Notes under the pieces: model-generated
Seen by the model: the letters and a program-made list of their open reading frames with translations, nothing else
What the model was told of the DNA's origin: nothing
Databases searched by the model: none
Program-made: the position numbers and the translations under genes
Origin: an uncultured Nitrospira sp.
Lineage (GTDB): Bacteria; Nitrospirota; Nitrospiria; Nitrospirales; Nitrospiraceae
NCBI GenBank assembly: GCA_902500775.1
Contig: CABVRZ010000001.1
Coordinates: 91,182 to 155,181 of the forward strand
DNA length: 64,000 nucleotides
Direction: 5' to 3'
Part shown: piece by piece, positions 1 to 7,592 of the stretch
How the letters are laid out: every line of letters starts with the position of its first letter
How positions within the stretch are numbered: position 1 is the stretch's first letter

Positions 1-55
1 CCTCCGCCCCCTCGCTGTAGGCCCGACTGTCCCCACTCAAGCTCGTGATCGTCGG
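1..55. repeat. Exact copy of the 55-bp adhesin repeat start (second unit)
   Basis: Bases 1-55 are identical to 925-979. The spacing of 924 bp equals 308 codons, so the adhesin carries repeat units of about 308 residues and this is the start of the next unit. The identity at DNA level points to recent duplication or gene conversion. Confidence 0.85.
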
Positions 56-1789
56 GGCATCGTTCACGGCTGTGACCGTCACATCCACGGTATCCGTGGC
101 ACTGGAGAAGGCCGTGGTGCCCCCGTTCGTCGCCGTGCTCACCTTCGTCCCCGCCGTGCCACTGGTCTGATCCCACGCCCGGACGGTGAGCGCTGCGAGA
201 CTCGCCCCGTTGTAGTTCGCCCTCGGCGCAAAATACAGCCGCGTGCTGACATTGTCCGCCAACAGCAAGGCCGACGTGTTGCTCACCGTTCCTACCGCCG
301 TCCACGTCGTGCCCCCGTTTCTGGTGTAGTACCACGTCCCGTTCGTTGCGTTACTCCCCGTAATCGCGAGGCCCTTCGAGGTCCCAGTATCCACATCACT
401 GATCCCACCGGTGAACGCGCTGATCGGAGCGCCCACCACCCCACTAGGCCCCCCGGCATCCTCGGCCACCGTCAGCGTCAACGCCGTATCCGCCAGCACG
501 GGCGCATCATTGACGGCACTCACGGTCACGGTCGCGTTGTAGTTCGGACTCGTGCCGCCATCCCCATCGGTCAGCACAAACCGGACCGTGCGCGCCCCCG
601 TGGTCGGCGCATGCGTGTCGGTGTTCTGATAGGTGATGTTCCGAACCAGTGCCGTTACCGCCGTGGAGGTCGCACTGGCATTCAACGTGATGACGAGGTT
701 GCTGCCGCTGCTGCCCCCGGTGAAGGTCCCGATGGTCACGCCTTGATAGGTGACGTTCGCCCCGCTCACTCCGATCTGGCCCGCCCCCGTCCCCTGGTTG
801 CGGATCGCCAGCACATCTTCGGCGCTGTCACTCCCCGCCGTGAAACTTACGGTCAACGTCCCGGTATCGAAGTTCGTCGAGTCAACGTCGGCGACCACGG
901 CATTGCCACTTTCGATCACCACCGCCTCCGCCCCCTCGCTGTAGGCCCGACTGTCCCCACTCAAGCTCGTGATCGTCGGAGGCGTTTCGCCCGCCAACAG
1001 CCCAACCCAATCAACCTGCGTGTCGTTGCTAACGACGATCTGCGTTTCGATGGTCCCGGTCTGGAGTTCAAGGTCCCAATCGCCTCCAAGTCCGGCATAT
1101 CCCGTATCGTCGACACTCGCTGCCACATCAGCACCGGTCAGTTGGCTCAGCAACGTGGCCGCATCCTGACCGGCTTGGCCTTCGGCAAAATCGCAGCCAT
1201 AGACCAGGATGTCAGCCTGCTCTGACAACGCCTGCTTGATATTCGCAAGTTCATCCGCATACCGACCAGTCATGGATGCTTGCGTTAGCGTGCCGGTACC
1301 GAGTGAGAGTTGGCCTTCGGCTCCATGGCTGATGATGTGGATGGCATCGATCCCGGTTCGCCCCGTAAGCGATGCGGCAATCCGCTCCATCCCGTCCTGT
1401 CCACCGTCGAGCATCACGATCTGGACATTGGACCCCATCCCAGCGATGAGGGCTTGATAATCCGGCACGGTAGGATCCACGAAGGCGATTTCGGTGGGCG
1501 TCTCGCCGGGTGAATAGCTGGCAATCGCTTGTAGTAGCCCTTGGCTTTCAACAGACGCCTGGCTTACCGATACCAACGTGCGGTCGCTCGATACCGCTGC
1601 TTCAGCCTGCTCTTGTGCGACTTGTTCTTGATTGACTTCCACTTCCGTCGTAGCAGCGGCTGCATCAAACATGAGACGGGATTCGAGGGAGAGGAGCGAT
1701 GCCTTGATTCGGGACGTTCCTGACGGTTTTTGAACCGGCTTCGGCTTGCTCTTCTGCGGTGGAGCGATGCGTCTTTTTGGTCCGAACAT
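1..1789 (-). CDS. Giant repeat adhesin, N-terminal part (LEPR-like motif + DUF4347 + cadherin-like repeats), runs off the left edge
   Basis: The reading frame is open from an ATG at 1789 to base 1, about 596 residues, and continues outside the window. Residues 1-30 are rich in Lys, Arg and Pro. Residues 35-44 read LESRLMFDAA, close to the LEPR-type N-terminal motif of very large secreted repeat proteins. Residues about 100-245 resemble DUF4347, with HIISHG near 151-156, a YGC near 197-199 and a final GGDWDLE. From about 266 onward come Thr/Ser/Gly-rich modules ending in AVNDAP, typical of cadherin-like and VCBS adhesins. There is no Sec signal peptide. It is probably surface-exposed or secreted, and the export operon at 3295-9144 on the same strand is a candidate exporter (inference). 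The C-terminus is not visible, so RTX or other secretion signals cannot be judged. Confidence 0.8.
   Translation of the reverse strand, partial: MFGPKRRIAPPQKSKPKPVQKPSGTSRIKASLLSLESRLMFDAAAATTEVEVNQEQVAQEQAEAAVSSDRTLVSVSQASVESQGLLQAIASYSPGETPTEIAFVDPTVPDYQALIAGMGSNVQIVMLDGGQDGMERIAASLTGRTGIDAIHIISHGAEGQLSLGTGTLTQASMTGRYADELANIKQALSEQADILVYGCDFAEGQAGQDAATLLSQLTGADVAASVDDTGYAGLGGDWDLELQTGTIETQIVVSNDTQVDWVGLLAGETPPTITSLSGDSRAYSEGAEAVVIESGNAVVADVDSTNFDTGTLTVSFTAGSDSAEDVLAIRNQGTGAGQIGVSGANVTYQGVTIGTFTGGSSGSNLVITLNASATSTAVTALVRNITYQNTDTHAPTTGARTVRFVLTDGDGGTSPNYNATVTVSAVNDAPVLADTALTLTVAEDAGGPSGVVGAPISAFTGGISDVDTGTSKGLAITGSNATNGTWYYTRNGGTTWTAVGTVSNTSALLLADNVSTRLYFAPRANYNGASLAALTVRAWDQTSGTAGTKVSTATNGGTTAFSSATDTVDVTVTAVNDAPTITSLSGDSRAYSEGAE
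925..979. repeat. Exact 55-bp direct repeat in the adhesin (first unit)
   Basis: This is the partner of bases 1-55. It encodes the start of the first repeat module (TITSLSGDSRAYSEGAEA) directly after the DUF4347 region. Confidence 0.85.
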
Positions 1790-2242
1790 GGCTCGGATCT
1801 CGTGGTTTTAACAGAGCGTTGTCAGGGCTTCATCGGCTCATGCGGTTCAGTGCTGTAGATCTCCTTATTACTGTGCAGGATTAGTGTGCAGGTTTTGGTC
1901 CAAAGCAGCCCGCAGCAATGGGCATGAACCCACTACAATGGATTTCAACAGAACAGCAATCGAGCCTGAGGCTCATCTGACCGCACGAAATGTGTCTCAA
2001 CGACAAAAAACGGCTCTAGCAGTCTGCTGAAAAACTCAATATGTGTGCTTCGACAAGCTCAGCACGAACGGAACACCTCAATAGTTTTAATGGCTTCCCC
2101 GTTCATCCTGCGGCCCTTGCAGGATGAACGAAGGGTTTATCAGCAGGCTGCTAGAACTGGACAAGGACCATCAAGATATCTACGCCAGCAACCGATACGA
2201 CAGGTAGAGTTCCCCGATCACTTCTGAAAGGAACACGACGCC
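1790..2242. other. Intergenic region between the adhesin and the TIGR04255-like gene
   Basis: This is the divergent upstream region of both flanking genes, about 450 bp, so both promoters should lie here. Apart from the inverted-repeat element at 2015-2155, no gene or clear regulatory site was recognised. Confidence 0.6.
2015..2155. repeat. MITE/REP-like inverted-repeat element, copy 1
   Basis: The left end TCTAGCAGTCTGCTGAAAAA is mirrored by the right end, whose reverse complement starts TCTAGCAGCCTGCTGATAAA. The element spans 141 bp. Inside, 2101-2129 form a perfect 11-bp stem (GTTCATCCTGC/GCAGGATGAAC). Both ends carry a TA before GCAG, compatible with a TA target duplication. It shares termini with the copies at 2966, 3168, 15551 and 26092, but its interior differs from theirs. 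Confidence 0.75.
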
Positions 2243-2968
2243 ATGAATTCTGCTTGGGAACAGTCCACACACTCACCACTCCTTTCTGTGACCTGTCAGG
2301 TTCAGTTCCCAACGATTTTGAAGATTAGCCGAGAGCTGCCCACTTTCTTTCAGGAACAGATTCGAAAGGATTATCCGCTGTTTCAACCGACCCAGGATCG
2401 CCGAGGTTACCGCCTGGGCAGTCAGGACAGCGATCATGAAATCCTCTTGCTCCCGGACTCGCTGGCGGTCAGGACCAGCCGCTACACCGGATGGCCACCC
2501 TTCCAGACTCAGATTTCAGAAGTCGTCCATGCCTTACAGGTCTGTTATGAGCCGGCCTTCTGCGCTCGAACCAGCCTGCGTTTTCAAAGTCTCTTGCGCC
2601 CGACTCTCTATGGTTTTACGAAGATTCAGTGGGCGGCACTCATCAACGCCAAGATACTCGGTCCGTTTGGGCTTCCAGGCCACAAAGGGCAACTGCAAGG
2701 CAGCCGCCATGACGTGGTTGTCGCCCTGCCGAAGAGTTCAGACCGATTTCGCTTCATTCATGGATTCGTCCAGTACCGTGAAGCGAAGCAGGCTCATCAG
2801 CCGGGAGTCCCAGCCTACCTGCTCGACCAGGACTACTTCACGACGCAGCAATTAGCATGGTCAGATCTCTTCTCTACGTTGGATCGATTTGAACAGGAAG
2901 CGAGACAGTTCTTCCGACTCTGCGTGACGGATCAGTTTCATCAAGCGATGGCCGGCAAAGCTGCGTAG
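2243..2968 (+). CDS. TIGR04255-like protein of unknown function
   Basis: A 241-residue soluble protein without signal peptide or membrane segment. The N-terminal SPLLSVTCQVQFPTILKI, the central SRYTGWPPFQTQI and the later RTSLRFQSLL resemble the layout of the sporadically distributed TIGR04255 family, whose role is unknown; some members occur in defence or mobile contexts. The ATG follows AGGAACACGACGCC, a usable ribosome site. Its TAG stop at 2966-2968 is the first three bases of the repeat element that follows. It stands alone on the plus strand between the adhesin and the export operon. The family assignment is moderate and no function is claimed. Confidence 0.6.
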   Translation: MNSAWEQSTHSPLLSVTCQVQFPTILKISRELPTFFQEQIRKDYPLFQPTQDRRGYRLGSQDSDHEILLLPDSLAVRTSRYTGWPPFQTQISEVVHALQVCYEPAFCARTSLRFQSLLRPTLYGFTKIQWAALINAKILGPFGLPGHKGQLQGSRHDVVVALPKSSDRFRFIHGFVQYREAKQAHQPGVPAYLLDQDYFTTQQLAWSDLFSTLDRFEQEARQFFRLCVTDQFHQAMAGKAA

Positions 2969-3070
2969 CAGGATGTTGAAAAACGACTCTAACGGCATTC
3001 CCTCATCGCTCAGACGCTCACCGTACAGCCTAGAGTACAACTCGTCTCTTCACACGCTGCGGCCTTGTCT
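2966..3070 (-). repeat. Inverted-repeat element, partial copy 2
   Basis: It starts TAGCAGGATGTTGAAAAAC (2966-2984). Read on the minus strand, the interior matches the copy at 15551, including the AAGGCCGCAG segment at about 3059-3068 and a GTACGGTGAGCGTCTGAGCGA-like core. The distal terminus is missing. The first TAG is the stop codon of the gene ending at 2968. Confidence 0.7.
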
Positions 3071-3167
3071 GAGGAGCGGCGCGTCTTGGCGCGCCGGGAA
3101 TAGTACCGGTTAATAGCAAATGGGCCGCGTGAAGTGTATCACGTGAAACGGGCAACACCACGTACTC

Positions 3168-3297
3168 CAACAGGATGTTCAAATGACCCTTCCGGTACGA
3201 CCACCGCGCGCGGAAGGACAGAGGCATACGCGGTTGGTACGTTGGGGCCTTGAGCGTCGTGAGAATGCCCCAGGATGCTTTTCCCAACCTCCTGTCA
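3168..3297. repeat. Inverted-repeat element, degenerate copy 3
   Basis: The left end is CAACAGGATGTTCAAA. Read on the minus strand, the right end is TGACAGGAGGTTGGGAAAA. The interior keeps the TACG...GTACGTTG...TTGAGCG...GAGAA.GCC pattern of the better copies and the length is 130 bp. The TGA at its right end (3297-3295) is the stop codon of the M50-HlyD gene. Together with the copy at 2966 it fills the convergent gap 2969-3294, where no gene was recognised. Confidence 0.6.
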
Positions 3298-5436
3298 GAA
3301 TCCGCTCTCTCTGATCAGAGTAGCTGCCACCTGATCCCACGCGCGCCGAGCCACACTTGATGGTTGCCCCTCGATCTGAACATGACCGGGAAGGATTTGA
3401 TCGGGAGCGTTCAAGGCGTCGTCCGGACTCAGTCGGACACGATAGACCGAGACCTCAGGCTTGAGCCGCCCCTTCTCATCCTTTCTCACCGGAACATCGC
3501 CACCATAGACTGATGCCAGATAGGGCACCGTAAACTCGTGCTCATCCACCTCGGCAATCTCTGTGACATGCGCCCCAACCGATGGCCTGGTAAGATCGAG
3601 CGGGATAAATCGCGCCGCCTGCCCGACTTCAACATAGGTGAGTTCATTGACGGGAATGAAGCTTTCAATCTCCGACCGGCCGTTATTCACCAGATACGCA
3701 ACGGGAACTTTCTGATCAATCCAGCGTCCAGCGGTAAGTGAATCCTCTCGATCCCGGACAACCCCGGCGATGGGTGCCTTTAAAGTTAAATTGTCTCGTT
3801 TCGCCTCAAGCCCCGTTAGCTCGGCGAGTCCTGCCCGGAGTGATTCCGCAATGACCTGTCGCTGGTCACGATCCTGTCCGTAGCCGGCCAACCGGCCAAG
3901 GCGGTAGTCCCACATGGTCACTTTGGTTTCCGCCAGCCGCACTTCCTTGTCCAACGAGGGATTGTCCAGTACGACGAGCGCATCCCCTGCCTTGACGACC
4001 TGCCCATCGCGTACGAATACCTCCTGGATACGGCCGGCGGTCGGTGCAAAGATCGTCGCATAGGACGAAGCTTGCAGGACAGCTGGAATCGAGATGCTTG
4101 TGTGTAATGGAATCAAGGTCATTGCACACACCGCCAGCAGACATGCTGTGCTAAACCGCGCCCGTGGTGACGCCGCATACAGGGTTCGGTTGTTCCACCA
4201 GGCGGTCAGCTCCCGATAAATCGGCATGGCGATAAACCAGACAATCTCGACCAAGAAAAGAACAATTCCCAGGGCTTTGAAGAAATAGTGATAGACCATC
4301 ACCGCGATGCCGGTGAACAAGATCAGGCGATAGAGCCAGATCGCCCACGCATAGACCACCATGGTGTGTTGCACCCGCGCAGATACGATTTCTGGAGCTG
4401 CACCATGACGACCGAATAACAGATTTCGCAATCGCCACTGTCCGAAGGCAAATGCCCGATCTTGAAGATTCGGCAGGCCCAATCCATCCGCCAACACGTA
4501 GTAGCCGTCGAACCGCATCAGCGGATTCAGATTGACGACCAAACTCATCGCGAGACTGGTCGTGGCCACGATGAAGGCAATGCTCCGCAACGTCCCTTCC
4601 GGCAGGAACCCCCACACGAAGAGCGCCAGCGCCGCGAGTCCAAGTTCGGCGATGACTCCCCCCGCAGCGATCAGGAGTCGCTTCCGTTTGGATGTCAGGC
4701 GGTAGGAATCGGTCACGTCCGAATACATGACCGGCATCATCACCATAAACGCCACGCCCATAGTCGGCACTCGACACCCAAACCTGGTCGCCGTATAGGC
4801 ATGACCTAACTCGTGCACGACCTTCACGGCACCAAGCGACAGGCTGTAGAGAATGGCTCCGCGCCAATTAAAAAAGTAGAGGAACGTCGAGACGAACGTG
4901 TCCCATTGTCGTCCGACCAGAATCAGCCCGATGAGCCCGAGCGTGCCGAACGTCCACCCTGAGACGGCAGTGTACAGCGGCTCCACGAACGGGAGTGTGC
5001 GCTTCAGAAACATATGGGGATGGAACAGTGGAATCTTGATGAACAGATAGTGGTGAACCAGCCACATCACCCAATTATGTTCACCGGCTTGAGCCTGGCT
5101 CTGATAGTCCGTGTGTTTCCCGCTGGCTGATTGCTCCGTGAGATTATTCGTGTAGAGGAACTTGACCAGATCTTCGACATCCGCCATGGACGTCTGGCAG
5201 GTCGTCTCCTGCGTCATCGCCGCATGGAGCTTTTCAATGGTTCCAGCATTCCACCGCTGGATCATCTGATAGACCGGCCATTCGATCTGGAAATAGCGAT
5301 TGCGAACCGGATCAACGATGGTCCAGGTGGGGACCCCGTCAGGCGTAGGTGTTCCGCGGTTGAATTGCAGATTGGGCCGTAGGGTCGGCAGTTTCCGTTC
5401 TTGCGGCTTAGCACCTGGAGAGCCGGGAGTGACCAT
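3295..5436 (-). CDS. Membrane M50 (site-2) protease fused to a HlyD-type adaptor, with PqqD-like N-terminus
   Basis: 713 residues in three parts. Residues about 36-105 (TIVDPVRNRYFQIEW... to FLYTNNL) resemble a PqqD-like domain. Residues about 150-440 are polytopic membrane with the M50 zinc motif HELGH at 208-212 and NPLMRFDGYY at 304-313, which supplies the third ligand Asp in this family. Residues about 450-713 carry a biotinyl-lipoyl/HlyD barrel (APTAGRIQEVFVRDGQVVKAGD). It is the last gene of the export operon, 3 bp after the GAF-HlyD gene. Known M50 enzymes cleave within membranes; fusion to an adaptor suggests processing or gating of an exported substrate (inference). It ends in a repeat element that provides its TGA. 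Confidence 0.85.
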   Translation of the reverse strand: MVTPGSPGAKPQERKLPTLRPNLQFNRGTPTPDGVPTWTIVDPVRNRYFQIEWPVYQMIQRWNAGTIEKLHAAMTQETTCQTSMADVEDLVKFLYTNNLTEQSASGKHTDYQSQAQAGEHNWVMWLVHHYLFIKIPLFHPHMFLKRTLPFVEPLYTAVSGWTFGTLGLIGLILVGRQWDTFVSTFLYFFNWRGAILYSLSLGAVKVVHELGHAYTATRFGCRVPTMGVAFMVMMPVMYSDVTDSYRLTSKRKRLLIAAGGVIAELGLAALALFVWGFLPEGTLRSIAFIVATTSLAMSLVVNLNPLMRFDGYYVLADGLGLPNLQDRAFAFGQWRLRNLLFGRHGAAPEIVSARVQHTMVVYAWAIWLYRLILFTGIAVMVYHYFFKALGIVLFLVEIVWFIAMPIYRELTAWWNNRTLYAASPRARFSTACLLAVCAMTLIPLHTSISIPAVLQASSYATIFAPTAGRIQEVFVRDGQVVKAGDALVVLDNPSLDKEVRLAETKVTMWDYRLGRLAGYGQDRDQRQVIAESLRAGLAELTGLEAKRDNLTLKAPIAGVVRDREDSLTAGRWIDQKVPVAYLVNNGRSEIESFIPVNELTYVEVGQAARFIPLDLTRPSVGAHVTEIAEVDEHEFTVPYLASVYGGDVPVRKDEKGRLKPEVSVYRVRLSPDDALNAPDQILPGHVQIEGQPSSVARRAWDQVAATLIRESGF

Positions 5437-5439
5437 CGT

Positions 5440-6807
5440 TCACCAGCCCACCCATTGTCGAAGGGCGGTTAACGGACGGCGCAGCAACAAATAGGCCAGT
5501 GGTCCTTGCTCCCCGTACACCTTGGCCGTGCCTTGCCATCCAATCCGAATACGCGGATCTGGCGTGGTGAGCTGAGCCGTGACGCGGTAGGCTAAGACAT
5601 CACCTGGCAAGACCTCGGCATGGTAGCTGGCATGGACCACGGTCGCAGGGAACGACTCCAGGGCAAGTGCGTTGAGAAAGACAAGCGCCTCGGCTCCCTC
5701 TTTGAGCACAATGGCATCGGCCACCGGCAGATCAATGCGCAATTCGATCTGTTTGGGATTGGCGAGCTCCATAATCCGTTCCCCCACGGTCACTGGCCGA
5801 CCGATCCAATCAGACTTGTCCGAATAGAGCAACAGACCGGCTTGTGAGGCAGTAACGGTGACCTGGCTCAGCATTTCCTTCGCGTATTGCAGCTCGGTTT
5901 GGCGAAGATCGACCTCGGCCTCTTTTAACGGCACCTCGGCTTTTCGCTGTGGGTCGCCAAACCCCGCTTGAATCGACTGACTTTGTTCTGCTCGAGCTAC
6001 GGTTAATTGCTTTTCGGCGATGAGAAATTGATTGCGTAAATTCGTGTCTTCGTACTGAAACAACGCCGTCCCGGCTTGCACCATTTGGTTGGGATGCACG
6101 AGCATGTCCGCGATTACCCCATCGATCGGCGCACTCACGACGACTGGGTCTTTGGCCATCACTTTGACCGGCGCCACAGCCGAAATCCTGATCGGAAAAC
6201 ACAGTGCGCCGACGATGGCAAGCGGAATCATCCACCAGCTCGGCTTTTTGATCTTCTTCGACCAGCGCTGCTCCTTTTTCGAGAGCGCCTTCCACGCGTA
6301 TGCATAGCTCCCGGCCAGCCGATGGACGATCGCCATGTCGTTTTCCTGCCAGGAGAAATCCCGCTCAAACCACCAGGCGCCGAGCACCGTTTCGTCCGGA
6401 TGCTGCAATGGACACCAAAACACATGGCCCTTCACAAACTCCCGCCAGCCACCCCGAAGCGGCTCTGGTAACAGCTCTTCTGTAACCACTATCGGCTGTC
6501 TCTTGCTCTCTTCCGTCTGGAAGAGCGCCTGCACCGCCTGTTCAAGCCAAACAATCATCGGTGCATGCCGATCGACCACGGCCACACTGGAGGCATTGAG
6601 TACGTGACAGTTCTCCTTGTCCCCGTCTGATGGACTCAGGAGCAAGGCCTGATCGTAAGGAATCAATCGTCGCGTTTCATTCACGGACAGGAACTGCAAC
6701 TCTTGGACGGTTTTCGCCGCGCGAATCTGGCCCTCCAGATGCGTGAGCGCCGCCAGATGGATCAACGTCGGGATTTGTTGTGCGGTCGGTTCAGCGGTCG
6801 TCGCCAT
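5440..6807 (-). CDS. GAF-like sensor domain fused to HlyD-family adaptor
   Basis: 455 residues. Residues about 25-170 (IRAAKTVQELQFLSVNETRR... to DMAIVHRLAGSYAYAWKAL) look like a cytoplasmic GAF-type fold. One membrane segment follows at about 188-205 (WWMIPLAIVGALCFPI). A periplasmic HlyD part then holds a lipoyl motif (VVVSAPIDGVIADMLVHPNQMVQAG), a coiled-coil hairpin and a beta-barrel. It is the third gene of the operon. A canonical adaptor links an inner-membrane pump to TolC; here a cytosolic sensing domain is attached, so export could respond to a ligand (inference). Confidence 0.8.
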   Translation of the reverse strand: MATTAEPTAQQIPTLIHLAALTHLEGQIRAAKTVQELQFLSVNETRRLIPYDQALLLSPSDGDKENCHVLNASSVAVVDRHAPMIVWLEQAVQALFQTEESKRQPIVVTEELLPEPLRGGWREFVKGHVFWCPLQHPDETVLGAWWFERDFSWQENDMAIVHRLAGSYAYAWKALSKKEQRWSKKIKKPSWWMIPLAIVGALCFPIRISAVAPVKVMAKDPVVVSAPIDGVIADMLVHPNQMVQAGTALFQYEDTNLRNQFLIAEKQLTVARAEQSQSIQAGFGDPQRKAEVPLKEAEVDLRQTELQYAKEMLSQVTVTASQAGLLLYSDKSDWIGRPVTVGERIMELANPKQIELRIDLPVADAIVLKEGAEALVFLNALALESFPATVVHASYHAEVLPGDVLAYRVTAQLTTPDPRIRIGWQGTAKVYGEQGPLAYLLLRRPLTALRQWVGW

Positions 6808-6815
6808 TGTCAGAG

Positions 6816-7592
6816 CTACTCCACAAATTGTGCGGACCCGCTCATTCCGCTCAGGACGTTTTTGGGAAGTGTGTCGAACACGCCGGTTACTTTCACTGTC
6901 TGACTTGCGGCATCGACCGCCGCACCGATTTCCTTGACCTTCGCCGAATAGCCCTTACCCGTCTCATCCACGATGAATGTGAAGCGTGCTTGTCGCTTAA
7001 GCCACGTCAACGCCATGGACGGCAAGACCAGTTCAATCTCCAAACTCGTATCATCCAACACACTCAGCAGTTTATCGTTTGGAAATACGTTTTCATGCTC
7101 ATGCACCATCACGTCGACGATACGTCCACCAAATGGAGCAGCCAGGTGACACCCGCGCACATTGATTTCCGCGATTCGCCTTGCAGCCCCAGCTTTTTGG
7201 GCATCCGCCTCCGAAACCTCCAGATCCAACGTACTGACCGCATTGAGTTTGGCGAGCTCCTTATTGTTTTGGAACGTCTTGCTCTTGCCTTCGTGCTCCG
7301 CGGCCGCCGCCGCCAATTCGGCCTGGTACTTGTCACATTCCAGTTGGACGAGCGTCGCTCCTTTGACGAATCGCTGTCCTTCCTTGTATGGAACCTGATT
7401 GACGCGCCCCTGGATCTGGGCATAAAGCACCGCCTGTGAGACGGCTTTCACAATTCCGCGAGCGACACCTGGTTCCTTGGCCCCCTGCTGAATTAATCGA
7501 TCTCCCTTCGACCATCCCGTTGCAGGAACCCCCATTGCCGTTGCCGTTAGGAGCAGGGCTGCTACTGTACTACTGTGCCACCGGTGTCGCAT
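6816..7592 (-). CDS. HlyD/RND-type periplasmic adaptor protein
   Basis: 258 residues from the ATG at 7592, which has AAAGGAG and CGGAG upstream. A GTG at 7604 lies inside that Shine-Dalgarno and was not chosen. An N-terminal signal peptide (HRWHSSTVAALLLTATAMGV, cleavage near AATG/WS) is followed by a lipoyl half-motif (VSQAVLYAQIQGRVNQVPYKEGQ), a coiled-coil hairpin and a second lipoyl half (AAPFGGRIVDVMVHEHENV). It acts in the periplasm between an inner-membrane component and TolC. The start overlaps the end of tolC by 23 bp, so translation is coupled. Confidence 0.82.
   Translation of the reverse strand: MRHRWHSSTVAALLLTATAMGVPATGWSKGDRLIQQGAKEPGVARGIVKAVSQAVLYAQIQGRVNQVPYKEGQRFVKGATLVQLECDKYQAELAAAAAEHEGKSKTFQNNKELAKLNAVSTLDLEVSEADAQKAGAARRIAEINVRGCHLAAPFGGRIVDVMVHEHENVFPNDKLLSVLDDTSLEIELVLPSMALTWLKRQARFTFIVDETGKGYSAKVKEIGAAVDAASQTVKVTGVFDTLPKNVLSGMSGSAQFVE

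Noticed and set aside
1-979. Repeats as a CRISPR-like array
   Set aside because: The two copies are inside one coding frame, 924 bp apart, with no spacer pattern.
3030-3287. 85-codon minus-strand ORF
   Set aside because: It lies wholly in the two inverted-repeat elements and has no family features.
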